Shown piece after piece: positions 1-12,483 of a DNA stretch of 64,000 nt; positions within the stretch are counted from its first letter, which is position 1; every line of letters starts with the position of its first letter. Under the pieces are notes generated by a model, which had not been told where the DNA came from, did not search any database, and saw only the letters and a list, made by a program, of their open reading frames with translations. Made by a program: the position numbers and the translations under genes. This stretch comes from Thalassolituus marinus (GTDB lineage: Bacteria > Pseudomonadota > Gammaproteobacteria > Pseudomonadales > Oceanobacteraceae). The DNA lies in assembly GCF_020320395.1 (NCBI RefSeq), contig NZ_JAEDAH010000001.1, positions 1-64,000 on the forward strand, in the 5' to 3' direction.

Positions 1-25
1 CTTAATCCGTCACCGCCCGACCCAA

Positions 26-54
26 ACAAAAACGAGCCTCAGATGAGGCTCGTT
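26..54 (-). terminator. Rho-independent terminator after ispH
   Basis: Perfect 11-bp inverted repeat AACGAGCCTCA/TGAGGCTCGTT with a 2-nt loop. Read on the minus strand it is followed by TTTTTG, so it ends the leftward transcript that finishes with ispH, whose stop is about 57 bases before it. Confidence 0.85.
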
Positions 55-110
55 ATATGATCCCGAAACTGTGGGACAGCAGTGACCTTACGGTGGCTTT
101 TTTATTGGCT

Positions 111-1055
111 TTAAACTTCCTGCAAGCGAAGCTCTTTCGGCAGAGAAAACACTACATTCTCCGGAATCCCCTCAATCTCCTGCGGCTGCTCTCCACCAAG
201 TGAGACCAGTTTTTCCACCACCGCTTTCACCAGCACTTCAGGTGCAGATGCTCCCGCAGTGATACCGACCGCATTTACACCTTGCAGCCATGCAGCTTCG
301 ATTTCATCTGCACTGTCGATCAGGTAAGCCTTAGCCCCCATGCGCTCACCCAGTTCGCGTAAACGATTAGAGTTTGAACTGTTCGGCGAGCCAACCACTA
401 ACAGCAGATCACAATCCGCTGACAGTGTTTTTACAGCATCCTGACGATTCTGTGTGGCGTAACAGATATCGTCCTTACGCGGTCCCTGAATATCCGGAAA
501 CTTCGCGCGCAGCGCATCGATAACACGTGAGGTATCATCCATCGACAACGTCGTTTGCGTGACGTAGAACAGCTTCTGAGGATCATTAACATCCAGATTG
601 GCAGCGTCAGCTTCATCTTCCACAAGATAAATATGACCACCCTTACTGTCGTCGTACTGGCCCATGGTTCCCTCAACTTCCGGGTGACCTTTATGACCAA
701 TTAACAGACACTCACTGCCATCCGCACTGTAACGGGCAACTTCCAGATGAACTTTGGTTACCAATGGGCAGGTTGCATCAAATACGCGCAAACCACGGTC
801 TGCTGCATTTTTCCGCACCTGCTGCGATACGCCATGAGCAGAAAAAATAACGATACTGTCGTCCGGCACTTCATCAAGTTCATCGACAAAAATTGCGCCG
901 CGATCACGCAGGCCATTCACCACGAATTTGTTATGCACCACTTCATGACGCACATAAATCGGTGGTTCAAATAAATCGAGCGCGCGGTTAACAATGTCAA
1001 TCGCCCGGTCAACACCGGCACAGAATCCGCGTGGATTGGCCAGTTTAATCTTCAT
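111..1055 (-). CDS. ispH: 4-hydroxy-3-methylbut-2-enyl diphosphate reductase
   Basis: Last enzyme of the MEP pathway: an Fe-S protein that reduces HMBPP to IPP and DMAPP. The 314-aa protein opens with [19 protein letters not shown], carrying the first cluster cysteine; the others sit in DATCPL and in [16 protein letters not shown]-type (FSAHGVSQQ) and SPNSSNS substrate loops are also present. The frame stays open 22 codons further upstream, but family N-termini start at [10 protein letters not shown], so I place the start at 1055. That start overlaps the end of fkpB by 11 bp, implying translational coupling in the ileS-lspA-fkpB-ispH operon. Confidence 0.97.
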   Translation of the reverse strand: MKIKLANPRGFCAGVDRAIDIVNRALDLFEPPIYVRHEVVHNKFVVNGLRDRGAIFVDELDEVPDDSIVIFSAHGVSQQVRKNAADRGLRVFDATCPLVTKVHLEVARYSADGSECLLIGHKGHPEVEGTMGQYDDSKGGHIYLVEDEADAANLDVNDPQKLFYVTQTTLSMDDTSRVIDALRAKFPDIQGPRKDDICYATQNRQDAVKTLSADCDLLLVVGSPNSSNSNRLRELGERMGAKAYLIDSADEIEAAWLQGVNAVGITAGASAPEVLVKAVVEKLVSLGGEQPQEIEGIPENVVFSLPKELRLQEV

Positions 1056-1488
1056 TGCTGACTTCCAGAATCTGTACTTCGAAATCCAGAGTTTTACCAG
1101 CCAGTGGGTGGTTAAAATCAACCGTCACCCAGTCGCCTTCTACGGCTGAAATTACACCAGGAAGCTCAGCACCCTGCGCATCAGCAAACGAAACCATGAG
1201 ACCTTCGGCAACCGGCATATCCACCGGGAAAGTATTACGTTTCATTTCCTGCACATTTTGCGGATTTGGCTGACCAAACGCTTTCTCCGGCGGAATCTGC
1301 AACGTCTTATGATCACCCGTCGTGAGACCAAGCAGATACTCTTCAAAGCCCGGCAGCAGATTGCCATCGCCCAGTGTAAATTTCGCCGGCTCACGCTCGA
1401 ACGTGGAATCAACCACCTGGCCATCTTCCAGTTTCAGCGCAAAATGCATGCTGATCTGACTACCCTGGGAAATAACTCCAACACTCAT
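1045..1488 (-). CDS. fkpB: FKBP-type peptidyl-prolyl cis-trans isomerase (SlpA type)
   Basis: Small cytoplasmic FKBP prolyl isomerase/chaperone of 147 aa. The FKBP core ([16 protein letters not shown]) is followed by the IF-domain insertion and [11 protein letters not shown], as in SlpA/FkpB. Start chosen at [10 protein letters not shown], which has an AGAGAG ribosome-binding site just upstream; the longer frame lacks support. It lies between lspA and ispH, its conserved position in gammaproteobacteria. Confidence 0.93.
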   Translation of the reverse strand: MSVGVISQGSQISMHFALKLEDGQVVDSTFEREPAKFTLGDGNLLPGFEEYLLGLTTGDHKTLQIPPEKAFGQPNPQNVQEMKRNTFPVDMPVAEGLMVSFADAQGAELPGVISAVEGDWVTVDFNHPLAGKTLDFEVQILEVSNED

Positions 1489-1528
1489 AATCGTCTCTCT
1501 TGTGTTAAGGCTGCTAACACTAATCAGT

Positions 1529-2029
1529 TCAGGACTGCGCCTGTTTTCGTTCCTGCCAGAATTCGCGTACCACATCGAGGGCCATCATGGCTGCTCCGAC
1601 TGTAATCGCTGAATCCGCCAGATTAAACGCTGGAAAATAGGATTTATCCCAATGCACAGAGATAAAGTCCACTACATGTCCGTAAACGATGCGGTCGAAT
1701 AAATTGCCGACAGCACCACCCAATATCAACGCCAGCGCAACCGGCAACCAGACCTGTTCGCGTGGCAGGCGCTTGAGCCATACCGCCAGCATGATGCTGA
1801 CGGCGACAGAAACGGCGGTAAAGAACCAGCGCTGCCAGCCTCCCTGATCAGCCAGGAAACTGAACGCCGCGCCCGGGTTATACAACAGTGTGAAATCCAG
1901 CACTGGCAGAACATAAACCGGCTGGCCATATGTCAGCACAGATTCCGCCAACACCTTAGTGGCCTGATCCAGCAAACAGACCACAACCGCCAGCCACAAC
2001 CAGATCAGCGCAGAACGATTATCAGCCAT
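1529..2029 (-). CDS. lspA: Lipoprotein signal peptidase (signal peptidase II)
   Basis: Inner-membrane aspartyl protease that cuts the signal peptide of diacylglyceryl-modified prolipoproteins. The 166-aa protein has four hydrophobic segments and the two catalytic aspartate motifs: GNLFDRIVYGHVVDF and FNLADSAITVG. The start at [10 protein letters not shown] overlaps the ileS stop as ATGA, the usual coupling of this pair. Confidence 0.96.
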   Translation of the reverse strand: MADNRSALIWLWLAVVVCLLDQATKVLAESVLTYGQPVYVLPVLDFTLLYNPGAAFSFLADQGGWQRWFFTAVSVAVSIMLAVWLKRLPREQVWLPVALALILGGAVGNLFDRIVYGHVVDFISVHWDKSYFPAFNLADSAITVGAAMMALDVVREFWQERKQAQS

Positions 2030-4917
2030 CAGCCAAAGCGACGAACTTCTCCGTCGCCCTCCACGTTCTCTACACAACGACCACACAGAGTAGGATGCTG
2101 CTGGTTCTGGCCAACAGAATCACTGTGGTGCCAGCAGCGCTCGCATTTCTCATGCTCAGATGCTTTCACCGTCACACGCAGATCACCCAGCTCAGTTTCT
2201 ACACCGGCGCTTTCATCGAAGTCGCACAGCTCAACACCTGAGGTAATCAGAATAAAGCGCAGCTCATCACCCAGCTTTTCCAGCTGAGCTTTCAGGTCAT
2301 CGCCGGCGTACAGTACAACTTCCGCACTCAGGCTGGCACCGATGGTTTTATCGGCACGGGCTTTTTCCAGCACGCCGTTAACAGCAGTTTTGGCTTCCAG
2401 AATATCGTTCCAGAAAGTGTCGTCGAACTCACTGCTGCCAGTATCCGGAAACGCTGTGTACCACTCAGCCAGCATGACAGATTCTTCACGCTTGCCTGGC
2501 AAACATTCCCAGATTTCTTCTGCGGTAAAGGACAGTACAGGCGCAATCCAGCGGCTCATGGCTTCCAGCACATGGAACAGTGCGGTCTGCGCACTGCGAC
2601 GTGCCAGACCGTCGGCCTTACAGGTGTACTGACGGTCTTTAATAACGTCGAGGTAGAAACCACCCAGCTCTGCCACACAGAAATTCATCAGCGCTTTAGT
2701 CAGGCCTTTGAAGTCGTAGTTGTGGTAGTAGGCAATCACTTTATCCTGCAGCTTGCGGGTGAAGTTCACCATCCACGCATCCAGCGGCAGCAGTTCATTA
2801 CCCGCAACCATATCGGTTTCCGGATTAAAGCCGTTGATATTGGCCAGCAGGAAACGACAGGTGTTACGTACACGACGATAAGCATCGGCGTTACGCTTCA
2901 GGATCACGTCGGATACCGTCATTTCACCGCTGTAATCGGTATCGGCTACCCACCAGCGCAGGATGTCACCACCGAGCTGGTTAATCACTTTCTGCGGCTC
3001 AACGGTGTTGCCCAGCGACTTGGACATTTTGCGGCCTTCACCATCCACTGTGAAACCGTGGGTCAGCACCGTTTTGTATGGTGCTTCGCCATAAGCGGCA
3101 ACGCTGGTCAGCAGGGAACTCTGGAACCAGCCACGGTGCTGATCCGAGCCTTCCAGATACATTTCCGCCGGGAATTTCAGTTCCGCACGCTGACGCAACA
3201 CCGAGGTGTGAGTGACACCGGAATCGAACCAGACGTCGAGGGTATCGGTTACTTTGACGTACTGATCCGCTTCGCCACCCAGCAGTTCAGAGGCATCCAG
3301 GTCGAACCAGGCATCAATGCCTTTTTCTTCGACTTTCTGAGCGACTTTTTCAATCAGCTCAGACGTATTCGGGTGCAGCTCACTGGTTTCTTTGTGAACG
3401 AACAACGCGATCGGCACGCCCCAGGTACGCTGACGGGAAATACACCAGTCAGGACGATCGGTCATCATGCTTTCGATACGGGCTTTACCCCAACCCGGTC
3501 GCCATTCAACGGTGTTTTCCACTTCGTGCATGGCTTTATCCAGCAGCCCCGCCTGATTCATGCTGATAAACCACTGTGGTGTCGCACGGAAAATGATCGG
3601 GGATTTATGGCGCCAGCAATGCGGGTAGCTGTGCTTGATTTTTTCTTTCTTAATCAGCGCGCCTTTTTCTGCCAGGATGCCCAGCACCCGGAAATTACCT
3701 TTGTCAGCGGTACTCAGGCCACTCAGCTCCAGAGCGTCCAGCGCAGGGGTAGAAATAAAGTTACCGTCTGCTCCCACCAGCATCTGCGTAGAGCTGATGC
3801 CGTATTTGTTAGATACCACAAAGTCATCAGCACCGTGCATTGGCGCAGTGTGAACAGAACCGGTACCGGAGTCGGCGGTTACATGGTCGCCAGTGATAAC
3901 CGGAACCATTTTCGCACTGCCATCTTCAGCCAGCATAAACGGATGCTGCACAACAAACGGCGCACTGGCCTGGTCTTCAGTCTGACCGAAGGCTGAACCT
4001 TTGGCGGTTGCCACTACTTCAAATTCTTCGATGCCGTAACGCTGCATAGCATCTTTCACCAGGTCAGCTGCCAGCAGCAGGATTTCATCCTGCTCTTTCA
4101 GCAGCACCAGGGAATATTCCAGCGACGGGTGAACCGACACGCCTTCGTTAGCAGGTAATGTCCACGGAGTAGTGGTCCAGATAACGATGCTGATATTTTT
4201 AGCCGCCAGTGCGCTGTCGGCAGCAAATGCCGCCAGCAGACCTTCGCGGTCAGCAAAAGCAAACTTCACATCGATAGCAATGGACTGCTTGTCGTGATAT
4301 TCCACTTCAGCTTCAGCCAGAGCAGAGCCACAGTCAGAACACCAGTTAACCGGCTTAAAGCCTTTCTGCAGGTGGCCGTTATCGGCAATTTTACCCAGCG
4401 TGCGGATAATGTCGGCTTCAGTTTTGAAGTCCATGGTCAGGTATGGATTATCCCAATCACCCAGCACCATCAAACGCTTAAAATCACGACGCTGGCCATC
4501 AACCTGCTCAGCGGCATACTCGCGGCAGTGTTTACGGAATTCAGCAGCAGTAACCTTGTCACCAACCTTGCCAACTTTCTCTTCAACTTTCAGTTCGATC
4601 GGCAGGCCATGGCAGTCCCAGCCCGGAATGTAAGGAGCATCCTTACCACTCAGCGTCTGAGATTTAACAATCACATCTTTCAGAATTTTATTTACTGCGT
4701 GACCAATGTGGATATTGCCGTTCGCGTAAGGAGGGCCATCGTGCAGAATAAACTGATCACGACCCGCACGTGCCTGACGAATTTTCTGGTACAAGCCGGT
4801 CTGTTCCCAACGGGCGAGCATTTCCGGCTCACGGTTGGCCAGATTACCGCGCATAGGGAACTCGGTATCCGGAAGATTCAGCGTCGCTTTGTACTGGCTT
4901 TCCACTTTATCGTTCAT
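2029..4917 (-). CDS. ileS: Isoleucyl-tRNA synthetase
   Basis: Class I aminoacyl-tRNA synthetase of 962 aa that charges tRNA-Ile and edits valine. HIGH is at residues 70-73 and KMSKS lies near residue 620; the CP1 editing domain falls between them ([23 protein letters not shown]). A C-terminal zinc-binding tail (CERCWHH then CGRC) matches the bacterial type without a eukaryote-like extension. It sits 39 bp downstream of ribF and overlaps lspA by 1 bp. Confidence 0.98.
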   Translation of the reverse strand: MNDKVESQYKATLNLPDTEFPMRGNLANREPEMLARWEQTGLYQKIRQARAGRDQFILHDGPPYANGNIHIGHAVNKILKDVIVKSQTLSGKDAPYIPGWDCHGLPIELKVEEKVGKVGDKVTAAEFRKHCREYAAEQVDGQRRDFKRLMVLGDWDNPYLTMDFKTEADIIRTLGKIADNGHLQKGFKPVNWCSDCGSALAEAEVEYHDKQSIAIDVKFAFADREGLLAAFAADSALAAKNISIVIWTTTPWTLPANEGVSVHPSLEYSLVLLKEQDEILLLAADLVKDAMQRYGIEEFEVVATAKGSAFGQTEDQASAPFVVQHPFMLAEDGSAKMVPVITGDHVTADSGTGSVHTAPMHGADDFVVSNKYGISSTQMLVGADGNFISTPALDALELSGLSTADKGNFRVLGILAEKGALIKKEKIKHSYPHCWRHKSPIIFRATPQWFISMNQAGLLDKAMHEVENTVEWRPGWGKARIESMMTDRPDWCISRQRTWGVPIALFVHKETSELHPNTSELIEKVAQKVEEKGIDAWFDLDASELLGGEADQYVKVTDTLDVWFDSGVTHTSVLRQRAELKFPAEMYLEGSDQHRGWFQSSLLTSVAAYGEAPYKTVLTHGFTVDGEGRKMSKSLGNTVEPQKVINQLGGDILRWWVADTDYSGEMTVSDVILKRNADAYRRVRNTCRFLLANINGFNPETDMVAGNELLPLDAWMVNFTRKLQDKVIAYYHNYDFKGLTKALMNFCVAELGGFYLDVIKDRQYTCKADGLARRSAQTALFHVLEAMSRWIAPVLSFTAEEIWECLPGKREESVMLAEWYTAFPDTGSSEFDDTFWNDILEAKTAVNGVLEKARADKTIGASLSAEVVLYAGDDLKAQLEKLGDELRFILITSGVELCDFDESAGVETELGDLRVTVKASEHEKCERCWHHSDSVGQNQQHPTLCGRCVENVEGDGEVRRFG

Positions 4918-4956
4918 AACTGGGTCACTTATAAATTAAATTCAGTAAAACCAAAT

Positions 4957-5904
4957 TCACACAGAAGATTTGGCAGCGGCAAAATAATCGCGCGCTGATT
5001 GTTTATCGTTTTCGATGGCCGCTTGCAGCTGCTCAATGCCGGCAAACTTCTGCTCATCACGGATTTTATGCATAAATTCGACAGTCAGATGGCGGTGATA
5101 AAGATCGCCATTAAAATCGAACACATGCACTTCCAGAGAAGGCTCTGGCTGACCAGCAACTGTCGGCTTAACACCAATATTGGCCACGCCGGTAAACTGC
5201 CGACCGCTTTCCTCAATTGTTGCCTGCACCGCATACACTCCGGTAAACGGCAATTTACTGCGACGAACCATCACGTTCGCAGTTGGCGTATTCAGCTGTC
5301 GTCCCAACTGACGACCATAAATCACCCGCCCGGACATGCGGTACGGACGCCCCAGCAGATGAGCAACCCGCGACAGATTATTCACCTTCAGCTCAGAACG
5401 TACGCGCGTACTGCTTACGCGCTCGCTATCCAGCTCCAGCGTCGGTGTATCCTGCACGCTGAAGCCATGCTCGCGGCCGGCTGCTGCCAGTGCATGATAA
5501 TCACCACTGCGATCGCAGCCGAAACGAAAGTCATCACCGACAATCAGATGACGAACCGCCAGGGCATTTACCAGAATGTCGTGAATAAATGATTGCGCCG
5601 ACATAGAACGCAACGCCTGGTTAAACGGCAGGCAAAGTACGTAATCAGCGCCTGCGGCTTCCAGATCCTGCAATTTTTCCCGCAGATTAGCTAACCGTGC
5701 CGGGGCTGCTTCCGGAGCAAAGAATTCTTTTGGCTGAGGCTCAAACATCATCACCAGCGTTGGTACACCCAGCTTCTGCGACTCCGCTTTCAGCGCATTG
5801 AGGATGCCCTGATGACCAAGATGTAAACCATCGAAGTTACCGATAGTCGCCACACAACCGGGAAAATCGGCCGGGATTGTGTGAAGCCCTCGCAATAAAC
5901 GCAT
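4957..5904 (-). CDS. ribF: Bifunctional riboflavin kinase / FAD synthetase
   Basis: Makes FMN and FAD from riboflavin. The N-terminal nucleotidyltransferase domain (TIGNFDGLHLGHQ, residues about 20-32) adenylates FMN. The C-terminal riboflavin kinase domain starts at GRVIYGRQLGRQLNTPTANV. At 315 aa it has full family length. It is placed between murJ and ileS, a conserved order in Pseudomonas-like genomes. Confidence 0.97.
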   Translation of the reverse strand: MRLLRGLHTIPADFPGCVATIGNFDGLHLGHQGILNALKAESQKLGVPTLVMMFEPQPKEFFAPEAAPARLANLREKLQDLEAAGADYVLCLPFNQALRSMSAQSFIHDILVNALAVRHLIVGDDFRFGCDRSGDYHALAAAGREHGFSVQDTPTLELDSERVSSTRVRSELKVNNLSRVAHLLGRPYRMSGRVIYGRQLGRQLNTPTANVMVRRSKLPFTGVYAVQATIEESGRQFTGVANIGVKPTVAGQPEPSLEVHVFDFNGDLYHRHLTVEFMHKIRDEQKFAGIEQLQAAIENDKQSARDYFAAAKSSV

Positions 5905-6001
5905 TCGCGGTTAACCTGCCCAAAGAAAATGCCGGATTATAGCTAACCTGACCTCCGCATAACAGCCATTTAGCCAGTCAGTAACCACTTACATGCTGAC
6001 G

Positions 6002-7576
6002 TCAGAACACCTCACCGCGCAGATGTCGCACACGCAGACCAGCACTGACCAGAATCGCGAAATACATAGCGACCGAAGCAACCACAATCAGCGTCATCCA
6101 CCCTGCACGCTGCGCTGCAGACCAGTCCAGCCATTGCGCCGCCGGCCCCATCAGTACCAGCATCAATGCAACCAGTGCTCCATTGGCCAATAGCAATTTC
6201 AGAGCAAAGCCCATCCAGCCCTTCTGGTGCTCATACACCCCTTGCTTGCGCAGGCCGCGATACAACATCCACACGTTGTAATAGGCCGACAACGATGTCG
6301 CCAGAGCAAGGCCAGCGTGCTGCAGCGGGAACACCAGAATCAGGTTCAGCACCATGTTCACAACCATGGCCTGAATACCGATTTTTACCGGGGTAGCCGT
6401 GTCCTGACGGGCGTAATAACCCGGCGCCAGTACCTTGATCAGCATAAAGGCCATCAGGCCGCAGCCGTAAGCCTGCAAGCTCATGGTCATCTTACCGACG
6501 TCATAAGCGGTCACTTCACCGTGATAGAAGATGGTAGACATCAGTGGCATTGCCAGCACCACCAGCGCCAGAGCTGCAGGCAGAGCAATCAGGAATACCA
6601 TACGCACCGCCCAGTCGAGGGTACGCGAGAAACCGTCTTTTTCATCGGCAGCATGCTTACCCGACAACGCTGGCAAAATGACCACACCGATGGCAATGGC
6701 AAAAACCCCCAGCGGCAGGTTATTCAGGCGGTCGGAGTAATACAGCCAACTGACAGAGCCAGCTTCAAGAAATGACGCCAGCAGCGTATCCAGCAACAGA
6801 TTAATCTGGCTGACCGACACCCCGAACAACGCCGGCACCATCAGCTTGCCAATACGACGTACGCCTTCGTCCTGTGCGTTGTACTGTGGTCGCGCCAGCA
6901 GGCCCAGACGGGCAACAAATGGCAGCTGGAATACAAACTGCACCAGACCCGCCAGGAACACACCCCAGGCCAGACCAAACAGTGGCTCCTCAAACCAGTC
7001 ACTCATCACCACCGCAGCGAAAATAAGGCACACATTCAGCAGTACCGGTGTAAAGGCAGGCACAGCAAAACGCCCATAGGCATTCAGCACGCTGGAGGCA
7101 AACGCAGTAAGTGAAATAAACAGCAGATACGGAAAGGTAATACGCAGCAGGTCGCCGGTCAGAGCAAACTTGGCAGGGTCATCACGAAAGCCCGGCGAAA
7201 ACACCCAGGGCAGATAGTCCGCACCTATCAGCGCCAGTACAGTAACCCCGAGCAAAGCCGCCCCCAGTACACCGGACGTTCTGGCAATCAGCAAGCGAAC
7301 TTCATCAATCGGACGTAAGCGACGATACTCGCTGAGTACCGGGACAAAGGCCACCGAGAAAGCCCCCTCCGCAAATAAGCGACGGAAGAAGTTAGGAATC
7401 TTGAAGGCCACAAAGAAGGCATCAGCGCGAGCGCCAAAGTACTGTGCCACCACCACATCGCGGATCAACCCCAGCACCCGACTGAGCAGAGTCAGCACAC
7501 TCACAATTGAGGACGAACGCAGCAGACCCGGCTGCTTAACCTCCGCGGATGGAGCTTTCGGCGTAGACTCACTCAT
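6002..7576 (-). CDS. murJ: Lipid II flippase MurJ
   Basis: Polytopic membrane protein of 524 aa (MOP superfamily) that flips undecaprenyl-linked peptidoglycan precursor across the inner membrane. The RVLGLIRDVVVAQYFGA and FFRRLFAEGAFSVAFVPV stretches are diagnostic of MurJ/MviN, and about 14 hydrophobic segments follow. It has its own upstream region of about 130 bp containing the rpsT terminator. The gap to ribF is 97 bp with no terminator visible, so ribF may be cotranscribed. Confidence 0.96.
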   Translation of the reverse strand: MSESTPKAPSAEVKQPGLLRSSSIVSVLTLLSRVLGLIRDVVVAQYFGARADAFFVAFKIPNFFRRLFAEGAFSVAFVPVLSEYRRLRPIDEVRLLIARTSGVLGAALLGVTVLALIGADYLPWVFSPGFRDDPAKFALTGDLLRITFPYLLFISLTAFASSVLNAYGRFAVPAFTPVLLNVCLIFAAVVMSDWFEEPLFGLAWGVFLAGLVQFVFQLPFVARLGLLARPQYNAQDEGVRRIGKLMVPALFGVSVSQINLLLDTLLASFLEAGSVSWLYYSDRLNNLPLGVFAIAIGVVILPALSGKHAADEKDGFSRTLDWAVRMVFLIALPAALALVVLAMPLMSTIFYHGEVTAYDVGKMTMSLQAYGCGLMAFMLIKVLAPGYYARQDTATPVKIGIQAMVVNMVLNLILVFPLQHAGLALATSLSAYYNVWMLYRGLRKQGVYEHQKGWMGFALKLLLANGALVALMLVLMGPAAQWLDWSAAQRAGWMTLIVVASVAMYFAILVSAGLRVRHLRGEVF

Positions 7577-7661
7577 ATCATTCCCTGGGTGATGTAAAAA
7601 TGTGATGCTGCATTAGCAGGCAGGACAACAGACCCGCTCACGGTAATTTCGTTCAGGCATA

Positions 7662-7687
7662 AAAAAACCCGCAAGAGCGGGTTTTTT
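7662..7687. terminator. Bidirectional terminator downstream of rpsT
   Basis: Perfect stem AAAAAACCCGC/GCGGGTTTTTT with loop AAGA. It works in both directions because of the A and T flanks. It lies 18 bases past the rpsT stop and separates rpsT from murJ. Confidence 0.9.
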
Positions 7688-7705
7688 CTTCACCTGAAGC
7701 TGAAA

Positions 7706-7972
7706 TCAGCCTTTCAGAGCGAATACCTTAGCGTTCAGACGGCTCTTGGTACGTGCAGCAGTATTTTTGTGCAGAATACCTTTGTTTACCATCTTGTCGA
7801 TATAAGGTTGTGCTTTAGTAAACGCAGCCTGGGCTTGCTCATAGTCGTTAGTCGCTACAGCTGCCTGTACTTTCTTGATGTAAGTACGGACCATAGAGCG
7901 CAGGGCTACTGTGCGAGCACGACGTTTGATAGCCTGACGGGCGCGTTTACGAGAACCAGCGGAATTTGCCAC
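7706..7972 (-). CDS. rpsT: 30S ribosomal protein S20
   Basis: 88-aa, very basic protein (MANSAGSRKRARQAIKRRARTV at the N-terminus) that binds 16S rRNA early in 30S assembly. The start codon is GTG behind a GAGGAG site. E. coli rpsT also uses a non-ATG start, there tied to autoregulation, so the weak start may be functional here; that is inference. Monocistronic: its own promoter is upstream and a strong terminator follows. Confidence 0.97.
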   Translation of the reverse strand: MANSAGSRKRARQAIKRRARTVALRSMVRTYIKKVQAAVATNDYEQAQAAFTKAQPYIDKMVNKGILHKNTAARTKSRLNAKVFALKG

Positions 7973-8020
7973 AGTCGGCTCCTCAAAATTGGTTATTCAA
8001 TCAAATCTTAGAGGGCCGAG

Positions 8021-8049
8021 ATTATCCAGACGCGCCCCCACCTTGTCAA
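8021..8049 (-). promoter_or_regulatory. Sigma-70 promoter of rpsT
   Basis: On the minus strand TTGACA, a 17-bp spacer and GATAAT are followed by a leader of about 40 nt to the rpsT start. This is a perfect -35 and a 5/6 -10 at ideal spacing, as expected for a ribosomal protein gene. Confidence 0.85.
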
Positions 8050-8083
8050 CTGATCAGACAAGACTTTTAAAGTCTGCTGCAGA

Positions 8084-8947
<864 letters not shown>

Positions 8948-8977
8948 TTATTATTTCCATACCCGCCGAAATGCGGA

Positions 8978-10117
8978 TCACAAGACTACCAGATTATCCC
9001 GGTGGATAATCTCTGGCTCAGCAATATAGCCCAGCGCAGCCTCAATACCTTTCGTTGGCGTACGCACAATTTTCTGTGCATCAACCTGACTGTAATTCAC
9101 CAGCCCTTTCGCCACCAGATTGCCCTGCTCATCGCGACAAGCCACAACCTGACCACGCTCAAAACGACCATTTGCTGCCACCACACCAATCGGCAGCAGA
9201 CTGCGCCCGGATTCACGCAACGCCTTCACAGCACCTGCGTCCAGCACCAGCTCTCCATGAGTTTGCAGATGACCGGCAATCCACTGTTTACGCGCAGCAT
9301 CCGGCTCGTCGTCAGGCACCAGCATGGTACCAATCAATTCACCTGCTCGCAGACGGGTAAGCACATTATCAATACGCCCCCCCACAATCACAGTATCCGC
9401 ACCGGAACGCGCCGCCAGGCGTGCAGCCTTCACCTTGGTAATCATGCCGCCACGCCCAAGCGAGCCAGCACCACCCGCCATGGCCATATATTGCGGATCA
9501 GCAGCCCGCCCCTGAACAATCAGCTCAGCATCAGGATTGGAACGAGGATCAGCGGTAAATAAACCCAGCTGATCGGTAAGAATGACCAGCACGTCGGCTT
9601 CAACCAGATTCGCTACCAGCGCGCCCAGGGTATCGTTGTCACCAAAGCGGATTTCATCGGTAACCACGGTATCATTCTCATTAATCACCGGCACAACACC
9701 CAGCGACAACAGAGTACGCAGCGTCGAGCGGGCATTAAGATAACGCTTACGATCACTGAGATCGTCGTGGGTCAGCAGAATCTGCGCAGTCGCACGACCA
9801 TGACCAGCAAACGCCGTCTCATAGGCCTGTACCAACCCCATCTGCCCCACAGCAGCAGCAGCCTGCAGCTTACAGACTTCATCCGGTCGACTTGACCAGC
9901 CGAGACGCGTCATGCCCGCAGCCACAGAACCGGAAGAAACCAGAACCACTTCATGGCCCTGCGCCAGCAGACCTGCAATCTGATCAACCCAGCCCTGCAT
10001 ACCAGCCAGATTCAGCCCCCGACCATCATCAGTCAGCAAGGCACTGCCAATTTTTATCACCCAGCGCTTTTGCTGTGCCAGCTTGCCGCGGGTTTCCTGC
10101 CACTCAACAGCGGTCAT
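8978..10117 (-). CDS. proB: Glutamate 5-kinase
   Basis: First step of proline synthesis: phosphorylates glutamate. An amino-acid kinase domain ([35 protein letters not shown]) fills residues 15-270, and a C-terminal PUA domain follows, giving the full 379 aa. proA, its partner enzyme, is about 17 kb away on the plus strand, as in Pseudomonas where the two genes are unlinked. It lies 70 bp downstream of obgE. Confidence 0.96.
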   Translation of the reverse strand: MTAVEWQETRGKLAQQKRWVIKIGSALLTDDGRGLNLAGMQGWVDQIAGLLAQGHEVVLVSSGSVAAGMTRLGWSSRPDEVCKLQAAAAVGQMGLVQAYETAFAGHGRATAQILLTHDDLSDRKRYLNARSTLRTLLSLGVVPVINENDTVVTDEIRFGDNDTLGALVANLVEADVLVILTDQLGLFTADPRSNPDAELIVQGRAADPQYMAMAGGAGSLGRGGMITKVKAARLAARSGADTVIVGGRIDNVLTRLRAGELIGTMLVPDDEPDAARKQWIAGHLQTHGELVLDAGAVKALRESGRSLLPIGVVAANGRFERGQVVACRDEQGNLVAKGLVNYSQVDAQKIVRTPTKGIEAALGYIAEPEIIHRDNLVVL

Positions 10118-10187
10118 TTTCGCTCAGTCACTCTCATGTAGCCCTGCCGGGCAAACGTACAGAATCTCAACCTGATGCTATCTGGCA

Positions 10188-11486
<1,299 letters not shown>

Positions 11487-11747
11487 TTAAGATGCTGGAA
11501 CGATGCTTACGAATTTACGGTTCTGTGGACCTTTCACTTCGAAAGTCACTACGCCGTCAGAGGTAGCGAACAGAGTGTGGTCACGACCAACGCGAACGTT
11601 AGTACCAGCGTGGAACTTAGTGCCGCGCTGACGAACCAGAATGTTACCTGCTTTAGCAGCCTGACCGCCGAACAGTTTCACACCAAGGCGTTTGCTCTCG
11701 GAATCACGTCCGTTACGGGTACTACCACCAGCTTTTTTGTGTGCCAT
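11487..11747 (-). CDS. rpmA: 50S ribosomal protein L27
   Basis: 86-aa protein of the 50S peptidyl-transferase region, with the canonical N-terminus [20 protein letters not shown]. Like other gammaproteobacterial L27 proteins it has no cleavable N-terminal extension. It follows rplU by 86 bp. Confidence 0.98.
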   Translation of the reverse strand: MAHKKAGGSTRNGRDSESKRLGVKLFGGQAAKAGNILVRQRGTKFHAGTNVRVGRDHTLFATSDGVVTFEVKGPQNRKFVSIVPAS

Positions 11748-11833
11748 TGTCTTTTCTCCTGTTCTGGGACCACTACAACTCTGCGGATGCGGCGGTTTGG
11801 CTAACCGGCACGGGCCCCTGGATTAATCGATAA

Positions 11834-12145
11834 TTAGCCAGCGATGCTGGTGATTTTCAGTTCAGTGAACCACTGACGGTGGCCCATCTGCTTCATGTGG
11901 TGCTTACGACGCTTGAACTTCAGGATCTTCACTTTCTTGTGACGACCGTGAGCTACAACTTCTGCAGTCACTTTAGCGCCTTCTACAACCGGTGCGCCGA
12001 TTTTAACATCGTCGCCGTTACCGATCAGCAGAACTTTTTCCAGTTCAACAGCTTCACCAGTTGCAACTTCCAGTTTTTCAACTTTCAGAGTCTGGCCTTC
12101 TTCAACACGGTATTGCTTACCGCCAGTTACCACTACAGCGTACAT
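11834..12145 (-). CDS. rplU: 50S ribosomal protein L21
   Basis: 103-aa 50S protein that binds 23S rRNA. I place the start at [14 protein letters not shown], matching family N-termini and length; a second in-frame ATG five codons upstream is less likely. The C-terminal [13 protein letters not shown] is typical. First gene of rplU-rpmA, with a clear promoter about 120 bases upstream. Confidence 0.97.
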   Translation of the reverse strand: MYAVVVTGGKQYRVEEGQTLKVEKLEVATGEAVELEKVLLIGNGDDVKIGAPVVEGAKVTAEVVAHGRHKKVKILKFKRRKHHMKQMGHRQWFTELKITSIAG

Positions 12146-12263
12146 ATTGTACATCTCCACTTGTGCCCATCAGGGCGCTTAACGACTGCTACTTAAAAGA
12201 CCTGGCTTCTACTGGCAACGCTCTGGTTTCCATATGGCAGGGAGCAGAATTTCGGGGCGCGAG

Positions 12264-12292
12264 ACTATACCGCATCCCATAAACTGGCGCAA
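12264..12292 (-). promoter_or_regulatory. Sigma-70 promoter of rplU-rpmA
   Basis: On the minus strand TTGCGC, a 17-bp spacer and TATAGT. The resulting leader of about 110 nt includes a GCCC-TGAT-GGGC hairpin just before the ribosome-binding region, which may serve ribosomal-protein feedback (inference). Confidence 0.75.
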
Positions 12293-12483
12293 GCCGGTTT
12301 GAAACAACATTTCTGACCGCGAACAGGCAGTGTAACGAGCCTATCGCCCCATTTTGCGCAGTCGGTCGTTGTCGCCTGCCGAACGGCTCGTTAAACTCCG
12401 CGTCTGCGGGTGGTTTAGCACCACCTGAACTGACCATGGCGGTGATTTCCGACCGACACCTTAAGTACAAGGCTCTATCATTC
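12293..12483. other. Divergent intergenic region rplU/ispB
   Basis: The gap between rplU and ispB totals 338 bases. Its left part holds the rplU leader and promoter. This right part must carry the ispB promoter, but I find no convincing -35/-10 pair. A small inverted repeat GGTGGTTTAGCACCACC is the only structure noted. Confidence 0.5.

Noticed and set aside
2572-3996. Long rightward reading frame (474 codons) opposite ileS
   Set aside because: It lies wholly antisense to a full-length, motif-complete ileS, has low-complexity composition and no ribosome-binding site; it is a codon-bias shadow.
8052-8075. AGACTTT-A-AAAGTCT palindrome after kdsA as a terminator
   Set aside because: It has effectively no loop and no T tract, and it overlaps the region just upstream of the rpsT promoter; no function can be assigned.
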